Shown: positions 1-6,757 of the stretch, in pieces
Position numbering within the stretch: the stretch's first letter is position 1
Layout: each line of letters begins with the position of its first letter
DNA from: JBQTHP01 sp052389755
Lineage (GTDB): Bacteria; Pseudomonadota; Gammaproteobacteria; Steroidobacterales; Steroidobacteraceae
Direction of reading: 5' to 3'
DNA length: 7,350 bases
Assembly (NCBI GenBank): GCA_052389755.1
Contig: JBQTHP010000049.1
Location: forward strand, 1 to 7,350
Translations under genes and position numbers: made by a program
Notes under the pieces: generated by a model
Database searches by the model: none
Told to the model about the DNA's origin: nothing
What the model saw: the letters and a program-made list of their open reading frames with translations, nothing else

Positions 1-211
1 TCGGGCTCCATCCCTCCCGGTGTGCGCTATCGCTTTTTCTTCCGCACCCCCATATTCGCTCGGATAAACCGCTACCGAGCACTCCGGACTGAATGGCGCT
101 CCCGTCGCGCGACGCGGCGATCTGGCCGACGCTCGGCTTCGCGCGGAGGCGGTGCGGTGCACCGGTCGCACAAACACCAGCGTGCTCCTTGGCGTCTCAG
201 GCGGTGCGCGA
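1..211. other. Left-edge stretch without a supportable gene
   Basis: This stretch lies beyond the stop of the leftward GTPase gene. Open frames crossing it give arginine-rich translations with no recognisable motif, so I treat them as chance frames of GC-rich DNA. It contains two short perfect palindromes (CGTCGCGCGACG at 103-114 and CGGTGCACCG at 155-164) and one T-rich run (34-43). None forms a convincing stem followed by a U-tract, so I do not call a terminator. On the minus strand an ATG at 11-9 is preceded directly by GGGAGGG. A leftward gene could begin there and leave the window, but the purine run is too close to the ATG and only three codons are visible, so this is not called. Confidence 0.5.
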
Positions 212-1240
212 TCATCTGGAATGAAGCTCCACGACGTCGCCGTCCGCGACGACGTGATCCGGACCCACCTGCTGACCCTCGAAGGCGCCACTGCCCCAGA
301 GGCGCGCGAATTTAAGGGTGCCGGCGACATCCTGATGCACGAGTCGCGCGACATCGACCACGGTATCGCCGTGCCGCACGATGAACGGCCGGGTTTTGTC
401 GGGCGGCCTCCCCGGCGGCTTCGTGTACACCCGCACGATACCCAGAGCCTTGAACAGAAACGGCGCGAGCTGTTCGAGGCCGTGACCGGTCTTCGCCGAG
501 ACGGCAATGGCGGGAAAGCGCACGCCCGAGAGCTCTTCGAGCACACGGACCTCGTCGGGGTCGGGATCGAGATCGCTCTTGTTCGCCACGAGAAGAGTCG
601 GGAGCTGGACCCGGAACGGATCGGGGATGTCTTCCGCAGTCTCAGGCTCGCGCTCAGCTTCGAGGGTGGGCCAGCGATCGCTGAGCGAAATCCTGCGCTG
701 TGCGAGCTCGGCGCGGATCGCGAGCACGTGCTCCGCGCACGCGGGGTCGGCGAGATCGACGACCAGCCATGCCGAATCGGTGGTCTGCAGGATTCCCGCG
801 ATCCACGTTTCCGTCCGGTCCGGGGAGATCGGTGGAAGATCGAGGAGCTGGAACGCCACGTCCTCGAACTGCAGCATTCCCGGCAACGGCTCTCTGGTCG
901 TGAACGGGAACGAACCGATCTCGGCTTTCGAGCCCGTGAGGATCGCGTGCAGGCTCGATTTCCCCGAGTTCGGTGGACCGATCAGGCACGTCTGCGCCGC
1001 GCCTTCGCGCCGCACGGAGTGCGCGGAGACGCTGCGGGTGGGCCCCTTGTGGGGCGCATCCAGCTCGTCGGTGAGTTGGCGGATCCGCGACTTGATGTCG
1101 CCCTGGATGTGCTCGGTCCCCTTGTGCTTGGGGATGGTGCGCAGCATCTCCTTGAGGCACGCGAGACGCTCGCGCGCTTCGCGTGCGCCACGGAAGGCCT
1201 GCTCGGCCTTCTTGTACTCCGGAGAGAGGTTGGCCGGCAC
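212..1240 (-). CDS. TGS-domain GTPase of the Obg/DRG type
   Basis: This is a 342-residue cytoplasmic P-loop GTPase, probably ribosome- or RNA-associated by family analogy; its exact role is unknown. An N-terminal helical segment (residues 1-75) includes TIPKHKGTEHIQGDIK, typical of this group. G1 is GPPNSGKSS (88-96), the switch I/G2 region is FPFTTREPLPG (111-121), G3 is DLPP (134-137), G4 is NKSD (220-223) and G5 is SAK (248-250). A C-terminal TGS domain spans about 268-341, where the FIVRHGDTVVDVA segment and the closing DGDVVELH are characteristic. The usual G3 glycine is proline here. I recall DTPPI-type versions in related proteins, so this may be normal for the subfamily. The start is GTG: the opening MPANLSPEYKKAEQAF fits homologues I know. 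There is only a weak AGG 12 nt upstream, so translation may be coupled to the CHRD gene, whose stop is 13 nt before. Length and domain order look complete. Confidence 0.93.
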   Translation of the reverse strand: MPANLSPEYKKAEQAFRGAREARERLACLKEMLRTIPKHKGTEHIQGDIKSRIRQLTDELDAPHKGPTRSVSAHSVRREGAAQTCLIGPPNSGKSSLHAILTGSKAEIGSFPFTTREPLPGMLQFEDVAFQLLDLPPISPDRTETWIAGILQTTDSAWLVVDLADPACAEHVLAIRAELAQRRISLSDRWPTLEAEREPETAEDIPDPFRVQLPTLLVANKSDLDPDPDEVRVLEELSGVRFPAIAVSAKTGHGLEQLAPFLFKALGIVRVYTKPPGRPPDKTRPFIVRHGDTVVDVARLVHQDVAGTLKFARLWGSGAFEGQQVGPDHVVADGDVVELHSR

Positions 1241-1253
1241 CGCTGCGCGAGAC

Positions 1254-1763
1254 CTATCGCTGCAGCTGCCCGCGCAGGGCCCCCTGCGGAAATTCGGCGT
1301 TGTGGACGTTCACGTAATAGTTGGCGGGGTTCTGCGCGATGTCGCGCACGACCGCTGCGTCCGCAGTCGCACAGCCCTTCGACGTCCCTTCCGCCGGCGC
1401 GCCGAGCGGCACGGCGACATCGCCCGCTGATCCGGCCGCACCCGTGTGAATGTGCGCGGCAGTCGCAGCCTGGATGTTCTCGACGTTGAGCTCGTAGCAG
1501 ACCTCGCCCTTGCTTTCGTCGAGTGTGACCTGCGCGGTTCCGGCTCCGTCGGCATCGCCCGGGCCGGGGATTTCTTCGGCCCCGGACAGCGATACATAGA
1601 AAGGTGTTGCGCCCTGCTCCTGAGCTTGCGTCCGCGCATCCTGCGCAGTCGTATCCTGCATCGGCGGGGTTTCGTCCGTAGTCGGCGTCTCCGCCCTCTG
1701 GCAACCACTCAGTGCCGCGAGCACGAGCGCTCCGATCGAGATGCACGCCATTGTGAATCGCAT
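1254..1763 (-). CDS. CHRD-domain lipoprotein
   Basis: This is a 169-residue predicted lipoprotein. The signal peptide has a short basic start and a hydrophobic core (GALVLAAL), ending in lipobox LSGC with the lipidated Cys at 21. Gln follows the Cys, so outer-membrane sorting by the Lol rule is expected. A low-complexity Thr/Gln/Asp linker (about 22-54) leads to a CHRD domain (about 56-167), with LSGAEEIPG at the start, CYELNV (89-94), the AHIH motif (103-106), SKGCATAD (128-135) and the closing NVHNAEFPQGALRGQL. Cys89 and Cys131 could form a disulfide. CHRD domains were named from chordin; bacterial members are secreted or surface proteins of unknown function. I chose the ATG at 1763 because it gives an intact signal peptide and has GGGAG 7 nt upstream. 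The frame is open farther upstream to 2129, but that part overlaps the divergent methyltransferase gene and has no CHRD-like content. It is the first gene of a leftward pair with the GTPase. Confidence 0.9.
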   Translation of the reverse strand: MRFTMACISIGALVLAALSGCQRAETPTTDETPPMQDTTAQDARTQAQEQGATPFYVSLSGAEEIPGPGDADGAGTAQVTLDESKGEVCYELNVENIQAATAAHIHTGAAGSAGDVAVPLGAPAEGTSKGCATADAAVVRDIAQNPANYYVNVHNAEFPQGALRGQLQR

Positions 1764-1794
1764 GGAGGGTCTCCCGGCCGTGTGGGGGACGGCG

Positions 1795-1823
1795 AGTATG
1801 CGCCGGCCCCGATTACCCGTCAC
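1795..1823 (-). promoter_or_regulatory. Candidate sigma-70 promoter for the CHRD-GTPase unit
   Basis: Read on the minus strand, GTGACG (1823-1818; four of six matches to TTGACA) and CATACT (1800-1795; four of six matches to TATAAT) are separated by exactly 17 nt. Transcription would start near 1788, leaving a leader of about 25 nt that contains the GGGAG ribosome binding site before the ATG at 1763. Position and spacing are good, but such matches also arise by chance, so this is an inference. Confidence 0.4.
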
Positions 1824-1837
1824 CGAACCCGCATGAC

Positions 1838-1843
1838 TACAAT
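1838..1843 (+). promoter_or_regulatory. Candidate -10 element for the methyltransferase-receptor-transporter unit
   Basis: TACAAT matches the -10 consensus at five of six positions and lies 20 nt before the ATG at 1864. Transcription from about 1850 would give a very short leader that still includes the AAAAGG ribosome binding site (1851-1856). There is no good -35 box; the closest is TTACCC at 1813-1818, with a long 19-nt spacer. It lies beside, and partly interleaved with, the candidate leftward promoter, so the two could influence each other. Confidence 0.3.
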
Positions 1844-1863
1844 TGAAGCGAAAAGGCTGGAAC

Positions 1864-2982
1864 ATGAGCCACGCTACACCCCCGTTTCGCGCCGACCACG
1901 TAGGCAGCCTTCTGCGACCGAAAACGCTGCTCGATGCGCGCGAGCGCTTCAAGCGCGGCGAGATTCGAGCCGATGAGTTGCGCGCGGCGGAGGACGGGGC
2001 GATCAGGACGATCGTGAGATTCCAGGAGGATCTCGGGCTGCGCGGAATCACCGACGGGGAGTTTCGCCGCACGTACTTCCACATCGATTTCCTGACGCAG
2101 CTCGACGGTGTAGTGGAGAAGGGCGGCATATCGGTGAAGTTTCACAAGGCTGACGGCGACGTCGATTACGCGCCGCCGGTCATGCACGTCACCGGCAAGG
2201 TGCGTCACACGAAGCCGATCCAGCGTCGCGACTTCGAGTTTCTGAAATCAGTGACGCGGCGAACGCCGAAGGTCACGATCCCGTCGCCGACGATGCTTCA
2301 CTTTCGCGGCGGGCGCGAGGCTATCAGCCGCGACGCGTATCCCGATCTCGAGCAGTTCTACGCTGATGTCGCGGCGGCGTACGCCGCAGAGCTGCGCACC
2401 TTGAGCGAGGCGGGCTGCACCTACGTGCAGCTCGACGACACGAACCTCGCCTACCTCTGTGATGCCCGCCAGCGCGAAGGTGCGCGGCAGCGCGGCGACG
2501 ATCCGGACGAGCTCCCGCGGCGCTACGCGAAGCTCATCAATGCCGCCATCGCAGGGCGACCGAAGAGCATGACGGCCTGCGTACATCTGTGTCGCGGCAA
2601 CTTCCGCAGCTCGTGGGCGGCGGAAGGCGGCTACGAACCGGTCGCGCAGGTGCTGTTCAACGAGCTCGACGTGGACGGCTACTTCCTCGAGTACGACGAT
2701 GCACGCTCGGGCGATTTCGCGCCGCTGCGGCACGTGCCGAGGAAGAAGATCGTCGTACTCGGGCTCGTGACCACGAAGGTCGGCGCGCTCGAGTCGAAAG
2801 ACGACCTCAAGCGCCGCATCGACGACGCCGGCCGCTACGTCGATCTCGAGCAGCTCTGCCTGTCTCCGCAGTGCGGGTTCTCGAGCACCGTGCACGGCAA
2901 CGAACTGGCCGTGGAAATGCAGGCCGCGAAGCTGCGCCTGGTCGTTGACACGGCACGCGAGGTGTGGGGAGATTCGACGTGA
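1864..2982 (+). CDS. MetE-like zinc methyltransferase (short, YxjG/COG0620 type)
   Basis: This 372-residue cytoplasmic protein corresponds to the catalytic C-terminal half of cobalamin-independent methionine synthase. It is about half the length of classical MetE (roughly 750 residues) and lacks its N-terminal half. The family transfers a methyl or alkyl group to a thiol held on zinc, in MetE from methyltetrahydrofolate to homocysteine. HVGSLLRP (12-19) and ITDGEFRR match the family. The likely zinc ligands are His241 and Cys243 (in VHLCRG), Glu276 (in FLEYDD) and Cys337 (in SPQCGFSS). The Glu-Cys distance of 61 equals that in E. coli MetE as I recall it (665 and 726). The ATG at 1864 is preferred over an in-frame TTG at 1843: it has AAAAGG 7 nt upstream, and family homology begins just after it. 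It heads a tight operon with the receptor and the transporter, so its substrate may be something they import. True methionine synthase activity is possible but unproven. Confidence 0.88.
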   Translation: MSHATPPFRADHVGSLLRPKTLLDARERFKRGEIRADELRAAEDGAIRTIVRFQEDLGLRGITDGEFRRTYFHIDFLTQLDGVVEKGGISVKFHKADGDVDYAPPVMHVTGKVRHTKPIQRRDFEFLKSVTRRTPKVTIPSPTMLHFRGGREAISRDAYPDLEQFYADVAAAYAAELRTLSEAGCTYVQLDDTNLAYLCDARQREGARQRGDDPDELPRRYAKLINAAIAGRPKSMTACVHLCRGNFRSSWAAEGGYEPVAQVLFNELDVDGYFLEYDDARSGDFAPLRHVPRKKIVVLGLVTTKVGALESKDDLKRRIDDAGRYVDLEQLCLSPQCGFSSTVHGNELAVEMQAAKLRLVVDTAREVWGDST

Positions 2983-2989
2983 GGGGGAG
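2983..2989 (+). promoter_or_regulatory. Strong ribosome binding site fixing the receptor start
   Basis: The purine run GGGGGAG lies 6 nt before the ATG at 2996 and immediately follows the methyltransferase stop codon (2980-2982). It decides the receptor start: the frame is open back to 2945, but an upstream start would place charged residues before the signal peptide and overlap the preceding gene. The spacing is close to ideal, suggesting efficient receptor translation. Confidence 0.7.
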
Positions 2990-2995
2990 ATCCAA

Positions 2996-5299
2996 ATGCG
3001 TGCTGCAATCGTTTCGCTCGTTTGGCTGATCGGCGCGGGCACGGGAACCGTTCACGCGCAGGCGACCGACACCGGCACGCTCGCCGAAGTCATGGTCACG
3101 GCGCGCAAGGTACAGGAGAACCTGCAGGAGACGCCGATCGCGATAACGGCGTTCACCGGCGATGCGCTCGCCGAGCGGCAGGTCTTCAATACCAACACGC
3201 TCGACCAGGTCGTTCCCAACCTGCAGTTTGCCGACAACGCGCCGCTCGCGGGCAACAACTCCTCTTCACAGGTTTTCATCCGCGGCATCGGTCAGACCGA
3301 TCCGACCTCCACCGTGGATCCCGGCGTCGGGCTCTACATCGACGATGTCTACATCGGCAACGCGGTGGGCGGCACGATGACGCTGCGCGACATCGCCTCG
3401 GTGCAAGTGCTGCGTGGCCCTCAGGGCACGCTGTTCGGCCGCAACACGATCGGCGGCGCGATCCTGATGACGACCACCGAGCCCGGCGATGAGCTCGGCG
3501 GCACGGCGCGCGTCGGCGTGGGCTCCGACAGCCTGATCGATGCGTTCCTCGCCGTCGATGCGCCGCTGTCCGATACGTTCAAGTCGCGTTTCTCGGCCGG
3601 CGTCCGCAAGCAGGACGGCTACGTCACGCGTCCGGACGGCACGGATCTGGGCGACACCGATACGTACACCGCGATGGCGAAGCTGGTCTGGACGCCGAGT
3701 GACCGTTACCGCGGGGCATTGCTGTTCGACTACACCAAGGCCGACGAGAACGGCAGCCCGCTCGTGTTCGCCGCGATCAACGAAGGTGCAACGTTTCCGC
3801 GCGTCGCGAGCCTCGATGCCGGGTGTCCCGGGCTTACCGACGGCGTCGTGCCGCCGCCCGGGCTGCCCGACCAGCCCACGGTTCCCATGATCCAGGACGA
3901 TCGCTGCGCCAATGATCTGCAGAACCGCGGACCATACGGCAACAACGGGTCGCTGCCGCTCTCGAGCACGCTCGACAACTGGGGCGGCGCGCTCAATCTG
4001 TCGTTCGATCTCGGCGAGACGCTGGTGCTGAAATCGATCAGCTCGTATCGCCGCACCACCTGGGAGGGAGTGCGCGATGCGGACAACACGCCGCTGCCGA
4101 TCCTGCACACGATCTACGACGTGGAGGGCTCACAGTGGAGCCAGGAGCTGCAGCTTACCCACCAGGCGGAGTCGCTGACCGGAGTCGTTGGACTCTACTA
4201 TTTCGATCAGGATTCCGATGACATCGTGACCGTGGAGCTCAATCCGCCGCCCATGGGCGTGCAGCGGGACAGCGACAACAACAAAGTGGACAACGAGAGC
4301 TGGGCGGTCTTCACGCAGTGGACGTTCGACTTCAGCGACCGGCTCGCGGTGACGGCAGGCGGCCGCTACACCGAGGACGAAAAGGGCGCATTCCCCGACC
4401 AGTTCGATTTCGCGACGCCGACTGTCAAGCAGGTGCCGGCGCAGTGGTACCGCGACACGTTCACGTCGTTCACGCCGTCGGCATCCGTCTCATATCGATG
4501 GTCGGACGACGCGATGACGTACCTGAGCTATGCGGAAGGCTTCAAGGGCGGCGGCTGGAACAGTCACTTCAATGCCGTGCTGAATCAGGCCCAGGTGGAT
4601 GCCCTGCTCAAGTTCGAGCAGGAGGAAGCCGAAACCATCGAGCTCGGCTTCAAGCTGGATCTCGCGGAGAACACGTTGCGCCTGAACGGCGCGGTGTTCA
4701 CTGCGGACTACACCGACATGCAGGTCACCTATCGCGGGCCGATCTTCCCGCCGCCGACGCCACCCGGCGTCGCCCCGTTCCTGACGAATGCGGGCAAGGC
4801 AAGCATCGATGGTGCGGAGCTCGAGGCGACCTGGGCGCCCACGGCCGACTGGATCGTCGAAGCGAGCGTCGGCTATCTCGACGCCACGATCGACGAGCTG
4901 GTCGCGACGCCCCTCCTGATTCTTCCGGCCGAGCTGGTCGTGGGTAATGTCCTGCCGTTCGCACCGGAATGGCAGGGACACCTGGGTCTTGCCTATACCG
5001 CTCGCGCGAATGACCTTGCCATCACGCCGCGGATCGACGTGTCGTATCAGGACACGACGTTCTTCGACGCCACGAACACGCCGGAGATTGCGCAGGTCGA
5101 CGACGTCACGGTGCTCAATGCGTCCGTGGTTCTCGGCCGGGACGCCGGACCGTGGAGCGTCACACTCGGGGTGAACAACGCGACGGACGAGGTGTATCCG
5201 GTCGCGGGGAACTCCTCGCTGACCACGGGCAGCGGTTACGCCGAGATCGCGTACGCACGTCCGCGCGAGTACTTCGCGACGTTCAAGTACGACTTCTGA
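2996..5299 (+). CDS. TonB-dependent outer-membrane receptor
   Basis: This 767-residue outer-membrane transporter takes up a scarce or bulky ligand using energy from TonB-ExbB-ExbD. The signal peptide is residues 1-21 or 1-23 (cleavage after VHA or AQA). A TonB-box-like EVMVTAR (31-37) follows, then the plug domain with FIRGIG and the hallmark RGPQGTLFGRN (140-150). The rest is a beta-barrel of alternating strands, containing LSYAEGFKGGGWN, and it ends in the aromatic terminus KYDF expected for outer-membrane assembly. The only two cysteines I see, 277 and 304, flank a proline-rich segment that is probably an extracellular loop, so a disulfide is likely. There is no N-terminal signalling extension, so sigma/anti-sigma surface signalling is not expected. 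The ligand cannot be read from the sequence. The neighbouring aromatic-acid-type symporter argues for an organic substrate rather than a siderophore, and this is inference. It starts 13 nt after the methyltransferase stop. Confidence 0.95.
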   Translation: MRAAIVSLVWLIGAGTGTVHAQATDTGTLAEVMVTARKVQENLQETPIAITAFTGDALAERQVFNTNTLDQVVPNLQFADNAPLAGNNSSSQVFIRGIGQTDPTSTVDPGVGLYIDDVYIGNAVGGTMTLRDIASVQVLRGPQGTLFGRNTIGGAILMTTTEPGDELGGTARVGVGSDSLIDAFLAVDAPLSDTFKSRFSAGVRKQDGYVTRPDGTDLGDTDTYTAMAKLVWTPSDRYRGALLFDYTKADENGSPLVFAAINEGATFPRVASLDAGCPGLTDGVVPPPGLPDQPTVPMIQDDRCANDLQNRGPYGNNGSLPLSSTLDNWGGALNLSFDLGETLVLKSISSYRRTTWEGVRDADNTPLPILHTIYDVEGSQWSQELQLTHQAESLTGVVGLYYFDQDSDDIVTVELNPPPMGVQRDSDNNKVDNESWAVFTQWTFDFSDRLAVTAGGRYTEDEKGAFPDQFDFATPTVKQVPAQWYRDTFTSFTPSASVSYRWSDDAMTYLSYAEGFKGGGWNSHFNAVLNQAQVDALLKFEQEEAETIELGFKLDLAENTLRLNGAVFTADYTDMQVTYRGPIFPPPTPPGVAPFLTNAGKASIDGAELEATWAPTADWIVEASVGYLDATIDELVATPLLILPAELVVGNVLPFAPEWQGHLGLAYTARANDLAITPRIDVSYQDTTFFDATNTPEIAQVDDVTVLNASVVLGRDAGPWSVTLGVNNATDEVYPVAGNSSLTTGSGYAEIAYARPREYFATFKYDF

Positions 5300-5301
5300 G
5301 G

Positions 5302-6639
5302 ATGGCGGGCCTGGACGCTGACATCGCCGGCCCCGGCATACCGGCGGGAGACCTGCGCGCCGCGATCGACGAAGGGGCGATGAGCCGCTTTCAGATCGGC
5401 GCCGTCGCGATCTGTACCGCGCTCAACATGCTCGATGGTTTCGACGTGCTGGTCGTCGCGTTCACGGCGTCCGCGATCACCGCCGACTGGGGTTTGAGCG
5501 GAGCGCAGCTTGGCGTGCTGCTCAGCGCCGGCCTCTTTGGAATGGCAGGCGGCTCGCTCTTCGTCGCGCCCTGGGCTGACAGATTCGGGCGGCGTGCCGT
5601 CATCCTGTTCTGTCTCGGGCTCATCACCGCGGGCATGCTGTTGTCCGCGGCGTCACAGGCCATGGCACAGCTCGCCGTGCTTCGCGTGATCACGGGCATC
5701 GGCATCGGCGGAATGCTCGCGAGCATCGGCGTGATCACTTCGGAGTATTCGTCCAGCAAGTTGCGCAGCACGAACATCAGCGTGCAGGCGACCGGCTATC
5801 CGATCGGCGCGACGATCGGCGGTGCCATCGCTGCCGTGCTGATCGCGCGCTATGGCTGGCGCGCGGCATTCCTCTTCGGTGGGTTGGCCTCTGCGCTCAT
5901 GTTCCCGATCGTGATCCGGCGTCTGCCTGAATCGCTGGACTTTCTCGTGGCGCGGCGTCCGCCGCACGCGCTCGAGCGACTCAACGATCTGCTGCGTCGC
6001 ATGGGCCGCGCCGCGGTCGAGCGACTTCCCGACGCGCCGACTGCGAACGGCGCGGCGCGCAATCCAGTGCGCGGATTGTTTGCAGGTGGCTCGTCGCGTT
6101 CCACCGTGCTGATCTGGAGCTCGTTCTTTCTGATCATGTTCAGCTTCTATTTCATCATGAGCTGGACACCAAGATTGCTCGAGACGGCCGGGCTGTCGGC
6201 GCAACAGGGGATCACGGGCGGCGTGCTACTGAATCTCGGGGGCATCCTCGGTGGATCGCTGTTCGCGTATCTCGCCTTGAGGATCGGTCCGAGACGGTTG
6301 ACGTGCGTGTTTCTGGGCATCACCGCGGTTTGCACGGTGATATTCGGATTCATCGCAACTGAGCTCGCGGCCGCGTTCGTCGTTGCGGTCGGGATCGGGA
6401 TCTTCCTCATCGGCTCCATGGCCGGCCTTTACTCGCTCGCGCCGATCCTCTATCCGGCAGTCGTGCGCACGACGGGAATGGGATGGGCGATCGGGATCGG
6501 GCGCATCGGTGCGATCCTCGCACCGATGATCGCCGGACTGCTCGTCGACGCCGGCTGGACCACGCCGTATCTGTACTGCGCATTCGCGCTGCCGCTCGTT
6601 GCGGCGGTGCTGACGACCCGCGCGCTGAAAGCCGGCTGA
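5302..6639 (+). CDS. MFS transporter, aromatic acid:H+ symporter (AAHS) type
   Basis: This 445-residue inner-membrane protein has about twelve hydrophobic segments. A short cytoplasmic N-terminus (DLRAAIDEGAMSRFQ) resembles that of PcaK-type 4-hydroxybenzoate/vanillate-class permeases. DGFD (45-48) in the first helix matches the DGxD motif tied to proton-coupled transport in AAHS. PWADRFGRR (90-98) is the MFS loop 2-3 motif. RVITGIGIGG lies in helix 4, and GIGRIGAILAP near the C-terminus also matches PcaK-like proteins. The loop 8-9 copy of the motif is degenerate (LRIGPRRL). A long polar central loop joins the halves. The ATG at 5302 lies 2 nt after the receptor stop. Its only Shine-Dalgarno-like sequence (GAGG) abuts the ATG, so translation is probably coupled to the receptor. 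An in-frame ATG at 5380 would remove the conserved N-terminus, so I prefer 5302. The substrate is likely an aromatic or related carboxylic acid; the exact one is unknown. Confidence 0.9.
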   Translation: MAGLDADIAGPGIPAGDLRAAIDEGAMSRFQIGAVAICTALNMLDGFDVLVVAFTASAITADWGLSGAQLGVLLSAGLFGMAGGSLFVAPWADRFGRRAVILFCLGLITAGMLLSAASQAMAQLAVLRVITGIGIGGMLASIGVITSEYSSSKLRSTNISVQATGYPIGATIGGAIAAVLIARYGWRAAFLFGGLASALMFPIVIRRLPESLDFLVARRPPHALERLNDLLRRMGRAAVERLPDAPTANGAARNPVRGLFAGGSSRSTVLIWSSFFLIMFSFYFIMSWTPRLLETAGLSAQQGITGGVLLNLGGILGGSLFAYLALRIGPRRLTCVFLGITAVCTVIFGFIATELAAAFVVAVGIGIFLIGSMAGLYSLAPILYPAVVRTTGMGWAIGIGRIGAILAPMIAGLLVDAGWTTPYLYCAFALPLVAAVLTTRALKAG

Positions 6640-6663
6640 CGCCGGCCGGCTGCCGCCGGCGGC
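6631..6663 (+). repeat. GC-rich palindrome cluster at the operon end
   Basis: Overlapping and following the transporter stop (6637-6639) are GCCGGC at 6631-6636, the perfect palindrome GCCGGCCGGC at 6641-6650 and the perfect palindrome GCCGCCGGCGGC at 6652-6663. The first GCCGGC can pair with 6641-6646 across a 4-nt loop, and alternative stems are possible. No T-run follows, so this is not a textbook intrinsic terminator. It could still stabilise the 3' end of the transcript or assist termination. Confidence 0.4.
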
Positions 6664-6757
6664 TGCCACCGTGAGCGTAAGCGTATCGCGGCACGACTCC
6701 TGCGTAACGGCACAGCCACTGGTTCGTTGCAGCGGCAGGGAGCAGGGAGGCCGGACC

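Noticed and set aside
34..43. T-rich run as an intrinsic terminator for a rightward gene
   Set aside because: The bases before it form at most a three-pair stem, and no gene on that strand is visible upstream.
152..171. Hairpin (GTGCG paired with CGCAC) as the terminator of the GTPase gene
   Set aside because: The stem is only five pairs with a ten-base loop, and no U-run follows on the minus strand.
22..315. A 97-codon plus-strand frame at the left edge
   Set aside because: It is extremely arginine-rich, has no convincing ribosome binding site or motif, and overlaps the end of the GTPase gene.
152..1489. A 445-codon open frame on the plus strand, antisense to the GTPase and CHRD genes
   Set aside because: It has no recognisable domain, is rich in Arg, Gly and Ala, and spans two well-supported genes on the other strand. 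Long antisense frames are common in GC-rich coding DNA.
1843..1863. TTG start for the methyltransferase, adding seven residues
   Set aside because: It overlaps the candidate -10 element and lacks a ribosome binding site, while the ATG at 1864 has AAAAGG at good spacing and fits the family N-terminus.
3266..4108. A 280-codon minus-strand frame inside the receptor gene
   Set aside because: It is fully antisense to clear plug and barrel sequence and is arginine/alanine-rich with no recognisable domain.
5152..5301. Extension of the transporter frame back into the receptor gene
   Set aside because: The added residues are arginine-rich and out of frame with the receptor, do not resemble AAHS N-termini, and would need a start inside the receptor's last strands.
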